Positions 32,833-40,038 of a stretch of 64,000 bases of DNA are shown here, in pieces. This stretch comes from Candidatus Levyibacteriota bacterium. Its GTDB lineage: Bacteria; Patescibacteria; Microgenomatia; Levybacterales; UBA12049. The notes below the pieces were generated by a model that saw nothing but the letters and a program-made list of their open reading frames with translations, did no database searches and was not told the origin of the DNA. How positions within the stretch are numbered: position 1 is the stretch's first letter; each line of letters starts with the position of its first letter. The stretch covers positions 80,719-144,718 of the forward strand of contig JACPLG010000008.1 of the NCBI GenBank assembly GCA_016186625.1, read 5' to 3'. The translations under genes were made by a program, and so were the position numbers.

Positions 32833-33504
32833 TTATTCTTTTGGAGTTGGAGTTACGGATGAGAGATCGCTTCCTACAATAACTAATACTTCCCCATCTT
32901 CTCCAGTGGCAAATTTTTCAATCTTACCAACCGGCCCTCTTTCTTCAAGAACTTTTGTGAGTTCTTCTATAAATTCTTCCGCAACGTCACTATTTACAGT
33001 TATAATTGTTTCCGTATAGTTTGAATTGTCGGCATTCCCTACGGTAGAAACTACAAATCCAGCACCTTCAAGAAGCTCTTTTACCCGTGCTCCCTCTCCG
33101 GCTATGCCGCTGCCGTTTTGCACTTCAATTTCATAAGCTTTCCTGTCTACATCTACTTTCGTTGGGGTTGGTGAAGTTTGCGGTAGTTTGATTGACTTTT
33201 CAGGCTTATCACTTAAAAAGCTGGGATTGAAGTTCTGGCTGAAAAAAAGAAAACCCCCAAACATCAAAAATCCTACGGGAACGACAACCAGTATTATTAA
33301 AAGGATTTTTTTCCAGCTGATTCCTCCCGAGCTCTCAATTTCATCGAGGCTGTCTGCGGTTTCCTCAGGCTTAACCTCAGCCGGAGCCTGGTCTGTGGTC
33401 TTATCATCACCGGCTTTTTCTTCGTTTTCTTCCACCTCAATAGTAACTTTTGCTTCCGGTATTTCAGTTACTTTTTTTATTCTTTTAGGTTTTTTCTCGG
33501 CCAT
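32833..33504 (-). CDS. membrane protein with LytR_C domain
   Basis: A 223-residue protein. A charged cytoplasmic N-terminus with Glu/Lys runs (about 1-65) is followed by one membrane helix (ILLIILVVVPVGFLMFGGFLFF) and a Pro/Thr stretch. A LytR_C-type domain (about 122-215) follows: EIEVQNGSGIAGEGARVKELLEGAGF...VIVGSD. LytR_C is found in cell-wall-attachment proteins; no LCP catalytic domain is present here. Confidence 0.8.
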   Translation of the reverse strand: MAEKKPKRIKKVTEIPEAKVTIEVEENEEKAGDDKTTDQAPAEVKPEETADSLDEIESSGGISWKKILLIILVVVPVGFLMFGGFLFFSQNFNPSFLSDKPEKSIKLPQTSPTPTKVDVDRKAYEIEVQNGSGIAGEGARVKELLEGAGFVVSTVGNADNSNYTETIITVNSDVAEEFIEELTKVLEERGPVGKIEKFATGEDGEVLVIVGSDLSSVTPTPKE

Positions 33505-33555
33505 TTAAAATCCGCCTACTTATATAGTAAATATACTTTGTAGCAAATGTCAAAC

Positions 33556-34536
33556 TTATTTAAATGAGCGGATGGTTATTATTGCGGCGGAGACAAACGG
33601 AATTGAGAGAAGAGCGCCCATTACCCCAAATAATCTTGCCCCAATTAAAATTGCAACAATTATTACAACAGGATTAAGTCCTACTGCTTTTTGCATTATT
33701 TTGGGTACCAGAATATTATTTTCCGCAAGCTGAATGCCAATGTAGGCCAAAACCACAGAAACAGCCATAACGGGCGAGATTGCAAGGCCAACTATTACAG
33801 CTGGAATTGCGGCAATTATCGGTCCAAGTGTTGGAATAATTTCCAGTATTCCTGCCAAAATTGCCAGGGGAAGCGCAAAGGGAACTCCAAGAACAGTTAG
33901 GACAATCCAGGTAATTGTCCCAACCACTAAAGATAATACAATCTGACCCCTAAGCCATGCTCCGAGCTTTTGTTCCACCAGATGAATTGTCAGAATTATC
34001 TTTTGCCTATATCTCTCCGGTAAGAGATTTGGAATTTCCCTTCCAATTTTCTCCCGCTCAATCAGCATATAAAAACTTAAAACAAATATTGAAATAACAG
34101 TAAATATTCCTCCAAAAAACCGTGTTGTAAAAGACAGAGCATTTTGTCCAATCAGGCCTGTTAATGGTGATAAATAGTTTTCTATCTGAGCATTACTAAC
34201 CTGAAATCCTAAGACTTGGCTAGCCAAATTTAGATACGTTGGGATTGCCTTAAATAATGCCTGGATTTGGGAAATGAAAAAAGGAAGGATCGGGACTACC
34301 AAAAGAACAATTGCGGCTATTACAAGGCTATATACAACAGTTACTGTAAGAAAGTTTGGAAGTCTAAAGCGTTTCAGGCCGCGAACAATAGGAGTTAGTG
34401 CTGCCATTATAATGTAGGAGATGAAAAGCGCAAGAAGGATACTTCTTATCTGGTAAAGAAAAAGGGCAAGAGCTACCAGGAGAACTGTAGCTAAGATATG
34501 GTTATTGAGTACGTATTTAACTATAGGATTTTGCAC
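33556..34536 (-). CDS. AI-2E family transporter (PerM-like)
   Basis: A 326-residue membrane protein with about 7-8 hydrophobic segments. PPFISQIQALF-like and the late block PTLGPIIAAIPAVIVGL and GARLFGVMGALLSIPFVSA are typical of the AI-2E exporter/PerM family. The substrate is unknown; some members export autoinducer-2 or ions. 51 bp upstream of the LytR_C gene on the same strand. Confidence 0.9.
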   Translation of the reverse strand: MQNPIVKYVLNNHILATVLLVALALFLYQIRSILLALFISYIIMAALTPIVRGLKRFRLPNFLTVTVVYSLVIAAIVLLVVPILPFFISQIQALFKAIPTYLNLASQVLGFQVSNAQIENYLSPLTGLIGQNALSFTTRFFGGIFTVISIFVLSFYMLIEREKIGREIPNLLPERYRQKIILTIHLVEQKLGAWLRGQIVLSLVVGTITWIVLTVLGVPFALPLAILAGILEIIPTLGPIIAAIPAVIVGLAISPVMAVSVVLAYIGIQLAENNILVPKIMQKAVGLNPVVIIVAILIGARLFGVMGALLSIPFVSAAIITIRSFK

Positions 34537-34560
34537 TGCTTCAATTATAGCATATTTTGT

Positions 34561-34700
34561 TTGATTTTGAGCGGATTTCGAGGTAAAATAGTATGGTAAC
34601 CTTTTAGATTAACGCAAAATCGCTGGATTGGGAGTGTCGGTTTTGCGAATCAATAAAGGGAAAATCGTTGGGAAAAAACCGTTAGGTTTTGTCCCATTTA
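34561..34700 (+). promoter_or_regulatory. promoter and structured tRNA leader at the tRNA-Arg locus
   Basis: TTGATT (34561), a 17-bp spacer, TAAAAT (34584-34589). The leader has stem CGCAAAATCG/CGGTTTTGCG around CTGGATTGGGAGTGT (34613-34647), AAAGGGAAAATCGTT, and hairpin GGGAAAAAACC-GTTA-GGTTTTGTCCC (34670-34695). The spacer ATTTA before the tRNA-like sequence is the same as at tRNA-Phe. Confidence 0.72.
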
Positions 34701-34742
34701 GGCCCTGTAGCTCAACGGATAGACCTGCCCGCTAAGCAGCAT
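34701..34742 (+). pseudogene. 5' part of a tRNA (GCU-like anticodon loop)
   Basis: GGCCCTGTAGCTCAACGG starts a tRNA-like acceptor and D-arm; CTGC-CCGCTAA-GCAG forms a 4-bp anticodon stem. The sequence then runs directly into tRNA-Arg with no T-arm of its own. Confidence 0.6.
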
Positions 34743-34815
34743 GCGCCCGTAGCTCAACGGATAGAGCAAGACGGTTCTAACGTCAAGGTTGGGGGTTCGA
34801 TTCCCTCCGGGCGTG
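34743..34815 (+). tRNA. tRNA-Arg(UCU)
   Basis: A 73-nt tRNA; acceptor GCGCCCG/CGGGCGT; anticodon stem GACG/CGTC with loop GTTCTAA and a mismatched first pair; T-arm GGGGGTTCGATTCCCTC. The weak anticodon stem makes function less certain than for the other tRNAs. Confidence 0.75.
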
Positions 34816-34819
34816 CAAG

Positions 34820-34890
34820 TATGGTAGGCAGGGCGAGTGCGTTCTAAGCACCAGGTTGGGGGTTCGATTCCCTGCCTGCCGGCAGGCAGG
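34820..34890 (+). pseudogene. tRNA-Arg-like remnant lacking a D-arm, ending in a palindrome
   Basis: AGTGC-GTTCTAA-GCACC repeats the tRNA-Arg(UCU) anticodon loop, and GGGGGTTCGATTCCCTG its T-arm, but no D-arm lies between. It ends in CCTGCCTGCC/GGCAGGCAGG, a perfect 20-bp palindrome (34871-34890) of the CCCGCC repeat type. Confidence 0.6.
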
Positions 34891-35039
34891 CCTCCGGGGT
34901 CGCACTTCGGCATCAGTCCGGCAAACTCATGACAAGAGCTCAGTGCAAGCTGAGTTTGACGAAGCGACCTGAGGGATGAGAAGTTTACCCTGAGTACTTC
35001 GGTTTACTCAGCATAAACGAAGTCGAAGGGATTCCCTCC
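34891..35039. mobile_element. tRNA-end element remnant after tRNA-Arg
   Basis: GGGATGAGAAGTTTACCCTG...CGAAGTCGAAGGGATT is the reverse complement of the left part of the tRNA-Gly(UCC) element. GATTCCCTCC, the T-arm end of tRNA-Arg (34799-34808), reappears at 35030-35039 on the far side, as at the tRNA-Gly and tRNA-His loci. Confidence 0.5.
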
Positions 35040-35043
35040 AGGG

Positions 35044-35511
35044 TCACAGATGTCTTCCCCTGAGGTAAGCTTCGGCAGCCTCTCTCATTGAGTGTTCAGG
35101 GAATTCTCCTGTACGATTATGCGCAAACCGTTGATAAATACTGCCACGTAAAAGCTCGAGTTTTTCGGTTGTTAAAAATCTGAAGTCATTTGCTAAAGCA
35201 AATCCCTCTCCAACAACTTCTATTACTTTTTCCATAGGTACATCGTGAGACGCCCGAACATTATCTGGATGAATTCTATCAGCCACAGATTTAATTGCTT
35301 GCAGCTTTGATTGATCTTCCAATAAAGCTTCTCGTAACTCTAAAGGATTTTCACCAGTTTCTCTGACTATAAGGGCTATAACTGCTCCTTGCGCAGTAAC
35401 GGAAGCAGGACAAGCCATGCTAGCTCTAATGAAATAAAAATAGGCTATTTCCGCCATACTCCTTGGGAAGCCTTCACTCATGTCAGTTTGCGCAGTTTCA
35501 GCTGTACTCAC
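35044..35511 (-). CDS. protein of unknown function
   Basis: A 155-residue soluble, mostly helical protein (MSTAETAQTDMSEGFPRSMAE...). M11 is an alternative start. No family is recognised. Helical blocks such as NPLELREALLEDQSKLQAI and EKVIEVVGEGFALAND suggest an all-alpha fold. 31 bp after the nagB stop on the same strand, likely co-transcribed. Confidence 0.6.
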   Translation of the reverse strand: MSTAETAQTDMSEGFPRSMAEIAYFYFIRASMACPASVTAQGAVIALIVRETGENPLELREALLEDQSKLQAIKSVADRIHPDNVRASHDVPMEKVIEVVGEGFALANDFRFLTTEKLELLRGSIYQRFAHNRTGEFPEHSMREAAEAYLRGRHL

Positions 35512-35542
35512 AGGTGAATTCTAAATTAAGCCATGTTAAATT

Positions 35543-36349
35543 TCAATTACCCAGTAGGTATTGGGCCGCTTCTTGGTCAAGTACAGCCGTTACTCTTGGA
35601 TGGATGCGTAAAAACGAGGCTGGAGCGTCTGATGAAACTGGACCTTTCAGTGTGCGATTTACACCCCAAGCCTTATGTACTCCTTTTGCAATTAATATAA
35701 TCCATCGAGCTCTTAGTATGTCCCCTATACCTTGAGTTAATGCTCCTTCTGGAATTTGACTTGGATCTTCAAAAAGTCTTGCGTTTGCTTCTCTGGTTTG
35801 AAGGTCTAGTGTGACATATCTTACAGTTGAGTCAGGTTCTGATCCTTTTTCGTTAAAACCAATATGACACGTTGTGCCAGGGCCAATACCCACCACCGCA
35901 AGATCTACCGGTTGTCTTGCCTCAAGTAACGCTCTGTATCGCTGGGCTTCTTCATCTGCGCTTGGGGCTCCCCCGTTTGGAATATTCCATTCACCAACCG
36001 GAACGTGATCCATTAAATGCCTCCGCATAAAGCTAGCATAACTATCTAGGCTAGCTGGATCGATTGGATGGTATTCGTCCAGATTAACTATCGTAGTTTT
36101 ACTTAAATTCACTATTCCCTCTTGAGCGCTAGCTACGATTAGTCCGTACATACCAATAGGTGTGTTCCCAGTAGGTAAAGTCAATACTGAAGTAGGTTTT
36201 GTTCTAATTTGTTCGATAATCAAACCAGCTGCATATGCGTCTACAGCTTCCGCGTTTGGGAGTACAACTAACTCAGGTGGATAAGTAACTGAGCTAGGCT
36301 CAGGAAAGCGCCCCTCTGGTACTACAATCCTACTTTCAGCTGCTGTCAT
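35543..36349 (-). CDS. nagB: glucosamine-6-phosphate deaminase-like protein
   Basis: A 268-residue NagB/6-phosphogluconolactonase-fold protein. TLPTGNTPIGMYGLI (phosphate loop), TTIVNLDEYHPI (the NagB catalytic Asp), and VVGIGPGTTCHIGFNEKGSE (His and Glu of the ring-opening site) fit NagB better than Pgl. It would convert GlcN-6-P to Fru-6-P and ammonia. Family GLGxDGH reads GIGPGTTCH here, losing the Asp, so activity should be viewed with some caution. An N-terminal extension of about 25 residues is unusual. Confidence 0.82.
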   Translation of the reverse strand: MTAAESRIVVPEGRFPEPSSVTYPPELVVLPNAEAVDAYAAGLIIEQIRTKPTSVLTLPTGNTPIGMYGLIVASAQEGIVNLSKTTIVNLDEYHPIDPASLDSYASFMRRHLMDHVPVGEWNIPNGGAPSADEEAQRYRALLEARQPVDLAVVGIGPGTTCHIGFNEKGSEPDSTVRYVTLDLQTREANARLFEDPSQIPEGALTQGIGDILRARWIILIAKGVHKAWGVNRTLKGPVSSDAPASFLRIHPRVTAVLDQEAAQYLLGN

Positions 36350-36465
36350 TTTTAGTATAAAAACTTATTGCGAAGAATTCTACATAATAATATTTCTTTT
36401 TGCAAGTAAATTAAAAAATTTACACTAGATTGTCTAGATTGTAGAATATAGTCATTACTGCAGGT

Positions 36466-36495
36466 TTGAAGACTCGGGAGAGGCTGTGATATACT
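36466..36495 (+). promoter_or_regulatory. nadD promoter, leaderless
   Basis: TTGAAG (36466), an 18-bp spacer, TATACT (36490-36495), with the ATG of nadD at 36502, 6 nt after the -10 box. Confidence 0.65.
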
Positions 36496-36501
36496 TTTTG
36501 A

Positions 36502-37068
36502 ATGAAGTTGGCAGTTTTGGGGGGAAGATTTGATCCTATTCATACTGGTCATATTTTGGTTGCTCGTCAGGTTTTAGAACTTGTTCCTGACATTGATAAA
36601 GTTCTGTTTATCCCAGCAAACAAGCATCAGTGGAAATCAACAGTTGCTGATGCCAACGATCGGATGGAGATGATCAAACTTTGTCTTGAATATAAAATGG
36701 AGGTTTCAGATATCGAGTTGAAAAGAAAGGGAATAAGCTACTCAATAGATACGATAAGAGCATTAAAGCAAGAAAGAGGAGCACAAATTTTTTGGATAAT
36801 AGGTTCTGATATAGTTACGGAGTTTGACCGGTGGAAAAAAGCAGATGAACTGGTAAAAGAAGCTACTTTTCTTGTTTTTCCAAGAGACCCTTATGATCTT
36901 CCCACGAACCTACCGGTTGGATTCGAACTAATTTCAGGACCAAATCTTTTGGTAACTAGCTTCTCAGGGACTGCAATTAGAGAGAGAGTAAAAACGGGAA
37001 AATCAATAAAGTATCTTGTACCAGAACCGGTTGAGCGATATATTAAAGAAAATAAGCTTTATGTTTAG
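36502..37068 (+). CDS. nadD: nicotinate-nucleotide adenylyltransferase
   Basis: A 188-residue HIGH-type nucleotidyltransferase: LGGRFDPIHTGHILVA (about 6-21) and the C-terminal FSGTAIRERVKTGKSIKYLVPEPV. It converts NaMN to deamido-NAD. The fold is shared with CoaD, but length, the C-terminal motif and nadE next door support NadD. It overlaps nadE by 8 nt. Confidence 0.88.
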   Translation: MKLAVLGGRFDPIHTGHILVARQVLELVPDIDKVLFIPANKHQWKSTVADANDRMEMIKLCLEYKMEVSDIELKRKGISYSIDTIRALKQERGAQIFWIIGSDIVTEFDRWKKADELVKEATFLVFPRDPYDLPTNLPVGFELISGPNLLVTSFSGTAIRERVKTGKSIKYLVPEPVERYIKENKLYV

Positions 37069-37816
37069 TCTACCCCAAATTAATCCCGAAGCAGAAGAAA
37101 AAAAGATCGTCTCTTTTTTGAGAAAAACGTTTCACGAACAAAAGATTGAAAAAGCAGTAATTGGAGTTTCAGGAGGAATTGATTCGTCGGTAAGCTTGAC
37201 ACTGCTTGCTAAAGCTATACCTGCAGAAAATATTTTAGCCCTAAACCTTCCCTATTTTAATGAAATTGATAAAGACATTCCAGAACTTGAGAAAACACTT
37301 AATATGCGAATAACTACTGTATCGATCAAAAAAACAACGGATGAAGTAATCTCTCGTTTAGAAATTTCTGAGGAAGAGGCACTTCGCCGCGGCAATATTT
37401 CGGCAAGAGTCCGAATGATTGTCCTCTATGATTTTGCTAAAAAACATAGCTCTCTTGTTGTAGGTACTGAAAACAGATCTGAACACCACATGGGCTATTT
37501 TACGCGCTTTGGTGACGAAGCGTCAGATATTGAGCCAATCCAGCATTTGTATAAAACCCAGGTTTATGAATTAGCAAGATATCTTGGAATTCCGCGTTCG
37601 ATTATTGACAAATCTCCTTCTGCTAATCTTTGGCAACAGCAGACTGATGAAGGCGAATTCGGGTTTTCTTATGCTGAAGCTGACCAAGTTCTTTATCGTT
37701 ACTTTGATAAAAAGGAAAAGACCGAACAAATCGAAAAAGATTTTCCAAGTGCAGGAAAAATTATCGACTTTGCCAATAAAAACTCCTACAAACACCACGT
37801 CCCATACCACCTTTAG
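37061..37816 (+). CDS. nadE: NH3-dependent NAD synthetase
   Basis: A 251-residue N-type ATP pyrophosphatase: VIGVSGGIDSSVSLTLL (P-loop, about 34-50), GTENRSEHHMGYFTRFGD and IEPIQHLYKTQVYELAR. It lacks the glutaminase domain, so it uses ammonia to amidate deamido-NAD. The ATG at 37061 (MFSLPQ) is chosen because it overlaps the nadD stop in the usual coupled way; the upstream frame lies within nadD. Confidence 0.93.
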   Translation: MFSLPQINPEAEEKKIVSFLRKTFHEQKIEKAVIGVSGGIDSSVSLTLLAKAIPAENILALNLPYFNEIDKDIPELEKTLNMRITTVSIKKTTDEVISRLEISEEEALRRGNISARVRMIVLYDFAKKHSSLVVGTENRSEHHMGYFTRFGDEASDIEPIQHLYKTQVYELARYLGIPRSIIDKSPSANLWQQQTDEGEFGFSYAEADQVLYRYFDKKEKTEQIEKDFPSAGKIIDFANKNSYKHHVPYHL

Positions 37817-37825
37817 CTTTACACC

Positions 37826-37870
37826 TTTACACCCCGGGTGTGGATTTACCTTGACACCCCAGGGATTTAG
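37826..37870. repeat. REP-B repeat, left flank of transposase B
   Basis: TTTACACCCCGGGTGTGG then TTGACACCCCAGGGATTTAG, forward orientation, 18 bp before the transposase start. Confidence 0.9.
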
Positions 37871-37887
37871 ATTTAAAGTTAGTTTAT

Positions 37888-38550
37888 ATGCCAAGAAGGA
37901 GATTTGTTTTAGCTACCAATGAAACTTACCACATATATAACAGGTCTGTTGCTAAGGAGTCGATATTTTCTTCAGCTACTTGTTTAAACAAGATAATCGA
38001 GATATCAGACTATTATCGATACCATCAAGAGCTTAGGCTGTCTAAGTTTAAAAAATTACCCGTTGATCAGAAAAAGAGCTATTTAGATTCGATTAAGAAC
38101 AGGGAGAAACTTGTAGACATCTATTCATTTGCTTTTATGCCTAATCACTACCATTTCTTATTGAAACAACTGGTCGATAATGGAATCGTAAATTTTATTT
38201 CTAATTTTCAAAATAGTTTTGCTAAATACTTTAATATAAAAAATGATCGAAACGGTGCTTTATTTCTGAACCCCTTTAAAGGAAAAAGAATAGAGTCTGA
38301 AGACCAGTTTGTTCATGTCTCAAGATATATTCACCTAAATCCTGTCACTTCATACTTGGTTGAGTTTAAAGACTTACCAGATTATCCTTGGACTTCTTTT
38401 AGAATCTACCATTACGGTTTAAATTTATTTGTAAATACTAAGCTGATACTGGAGAGTTTTAAATCCATAAAGAGTTATTACAATTTTGTGGAAGATCAAG
38501 TAGATTATCAAAGAAGTCTTGCTTTAATAAAGGATTTAGTTCTTGAGTGA
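37888..38550 (+). CDS. REP-associated Y1 (HUH) transposase, copy B
   Basis: A 220-residue RAYT-type protein: TYHIYNRSVAKESIF (about 13-27), HUH motif FMPNHYHFLLKQ (about 83-94), catalytic Tyr region NSFAKYFN. It is clearly diverged from the 31.1-kb copy. It is bracketed by inverted REP-B repeats at 37826 and 38562. Complete and apparently intact. Confidence 0.88.
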   Translation: MPRRRFVLATNETYHIYNRSVAKESIFSSATCLNKIIEISDYYRYHQELRLSKFKKLPVDQKKSYLDSIKNREKLVDIYSFAFMPNHYHFLLKQLVDNGIVNFISNFQNSFAKYFNIKNDRNGALFLNPFKGKRIESEDQFVHVSRYIHLNPVTSYLVEFKDLPDYPWTSFRIYHYGLNLFVNTKLILESFKSIKSYYNFVEDQVDYQRSLALIKDLVLE

Positions 38551-38561
38551 TTTACCTAATA

Positions 38562-38599
38562 TCCTAGGGTGTAAACCTAAATTCACCCCCGGGGTGTAT
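38562..38599. repeat. REP-B repeat, right flank of transposase B
   Basis: CCTAGGGTGTAAACC then TTCACCCCCGGGGTGT, inverted relative to the left flank: the usual REP-transposase-REP layout. Confidence 0.9.
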
Positions 38600-38652
38600 G
38601 CGGGACGATATTTGCTTGATTTGGGGTTCAGTTAGTTTTAAGATTGTAGTCA

Positions 38653-39333
38653 ATGATTCCTATTGCTGATTCTGTAAAAGCCAAGCGTTTCCCCATTTTC
38701 AATATAGGAATAATTATTCTCACAGTTTTTGTTTTTTATCTTCAAATAACCAGTCCTGAATCATTCACCTATCAATATGCCTTAATTCCTTCCCAAATCG
38801 ACTTTGCTAACTTCTCAACTTTGTACCCTTTTGTTACCTCAATATTTCTTCACGGCGGATTTTTACACATTATTTCCAATATGATATTTCTCTGGGTATT
38901 TGGAGATAATGTTGAGGGACACTTTCCTTTCTTAACCTACCCCTTTTTATACATTGGGTCAGGAATAGTGGCTAGCCTTGCACAGTACATTATTAGCCCA
39001 GCGTCAAATATACCCATGCTGGGGGCATCCGGTGCTGTTGCAGGGGCATTGGGCGCATATTTTGTGTTATTTCCCCACCATAAAATAAAGACCTTTGTCC
39101 CTTTCTTTGGCTTCTTTACTATGGTAAATATAAGCGCAGTTTTTATGCTTGGGTATTGGTTTGTTTTGCAAATCTTATCAGGAGCGGCAAGTTTATCCGG
39201 ACCATCTGATATTGGTGGTGTTGCTTTCTGGGCACATGTGGGAGGATTTGTCTTTGGCGCAGCCGCAGCGAAACTCCTTGACCTATTCAAACACGAAGAA
39301 CAACACACAGATCATGCCGAGCTTTCCCCATAG
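38653..39333 (+). CDS. rhomboid family intramembrane serine protease
   Basis: A 226-residue protein with about six membrane segments. Catalytic Ser in MLGASGAVAGALGAYF (about residue 122), His in FWAHVGGFVFG (about 196), and the conserved TSIFLHGGFLHIISNMIFLWVFG earlier. It cleaves membrane-protein substrates inside the bilayer; the substrate is unknown. 13 nt after the -10-like region, no Shine-Dalgarno seen. Confidence 0.93.
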   Translation: MIPIADSVKAKRFPIFNIGIIILTVFVFYLQITSPESFTYQYALIPSQIDFANFSTLYPFVTSIFLHGGFLHIISNMIFLWVFGDNVEGHFPFLTYPFLYIGSGIVASLAQYIISPASNIPMLGASGAVAGALGAYFVLFPHHKIKTFVPFFGFFTMVNISAVFMLGYWFVLQILSGAASLSGPSDIGGVAFWAHVGGFVFGAAAAKLLDLFKHEEQHTDHAELSP

Positions 39334-39346
39334 CCTCAGAAGATGA

Positions 39347-39352
39347 TATAAT
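39347..39352 (+). promoter_or_regulatory. -10 box of tRNA-His
   Basis: GATATAATT with TATAAT at 39347-39352, 10 nt before the tRNA; the -35 is weak. Confidence 0.5.
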
Positions 39353-39362
39353 TAGCAAGAGT

Positions 39363-39435
39363 GGTGGATGTAGCTCAGTGGTAGAGCTCCTGGTTGTGGT
39401 CCAGGTGGCCGCGGGTTCGATCCCCGTCATCCACC
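39363..39435 (+). tRNA. tRNA-His(GUG)
   Basis: Acceptor GTGGATG/CATCCAC with the extra G(-1) opposite C73; anticodon stem CCTGG/CCAGG with loop TTGTGGT. Its 3' end (ATCCCCGTCATCCACCCA) recurs 431 bp downstream. Confidence 0.95.
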
Positions 39436-39868
39436 CATTCGACTCACTTCGTTCGCTCATGGCTGTAAGCCGGAGTCGAATGTCCTGAGTTCATCGAAGG
39501 ACAAAATGTCTTTTTTCATTTACATTCTCCGTAGCTCATCCAATCAACTATATATTGGACAAACGAATAATTTTGAAAATCGGACAAAGCAACATATTGC
39601 AAAAGATTGTAAAGCAGCGAAATTTACTAAAGATCATGAAGACTTCAAGCCCGTTTATAAAGAGGAGTACCCTACAAGATTAGAAGCAATGAGAAGAGAA
39701 GCACAGATTAAAAAATGGTCAAGAGCAAAAAAAGAAGCGCTTATTGCAGGAAATTTGAAAGAACTTAAAAATTTAAGCAAAAAGAAATAGTAAGTGAGAT
39801 CATCGAGCCTGAGCCTGAGGTTCACTTCAGAGTCGAAGACCTGTCGAACCATCCCCGTCATCCACCCA
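39420..39868 (+). mobile_element. GIY-YIG element inserted at the tRNA-His 3' end
   Basis: ATCCCCGTCATCCACCCA is present at 39420-39437 (tRNA end) and 39851-39868, an exact 18-bp direct repeat. The intervening 413 bp start ATTCGACTCACTTCG and end GACCTGTCGAACC, the same kind of ends as the tRNA-Gly element, and carry one gene, a GIY-YIG nuclease. The left side also has an inner repeat GTCCTGAGTTCATCGAAGGAC. The layout is that of a small integrated element that restores the tRNA end. Confidence 0.7.
39506..39790 (+). CDS. GIY-YIG domain endonuclease
   Basis: A 94-residue single-domain nuclease. The family line appears as FYIYILRSS-like FIYILRSSSNQLYIGQTNN (about 3-21), then NRTKQH and EAMRREAQIKKWSRAKKEALI, like the UvrC-N/YhbQ-type group. 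It is the only gene of the tRNA-His element, so it may promote its movement or be a passenger. A basic Lys-rich C-terminus follows. Confidence 0.88.
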   Translation: MSFFIYILRSSSNQLYIGQTNNFENRTKQHIAKDCKAAKFTKDHEDFKPVYKEEYPTRLEAMRREAQIKKWSRAKKEALIAGNLKELKNLSKKK

Positions 39869-40038
39869 AATTAAATGCGCTCGGACTCACAAATGCAGTT
39901 TGGCTTGCTATAACAGGCAAATCATATCTTTTTCATCTTCACTTTTTCTGATTTGATTGGAAACTTTCTGAATGTATGCAAATGGAGTTCGGATATCTAT
40001 GGTGAGCTTTTCCATACTTATACCTAGCAAGACGTAGC

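Noticed and set aside
39869..40038. Remnant gene between the GIY-YIG element and the cluster
   Set aside because: The best frame is about 25 codons without a recognisable match.
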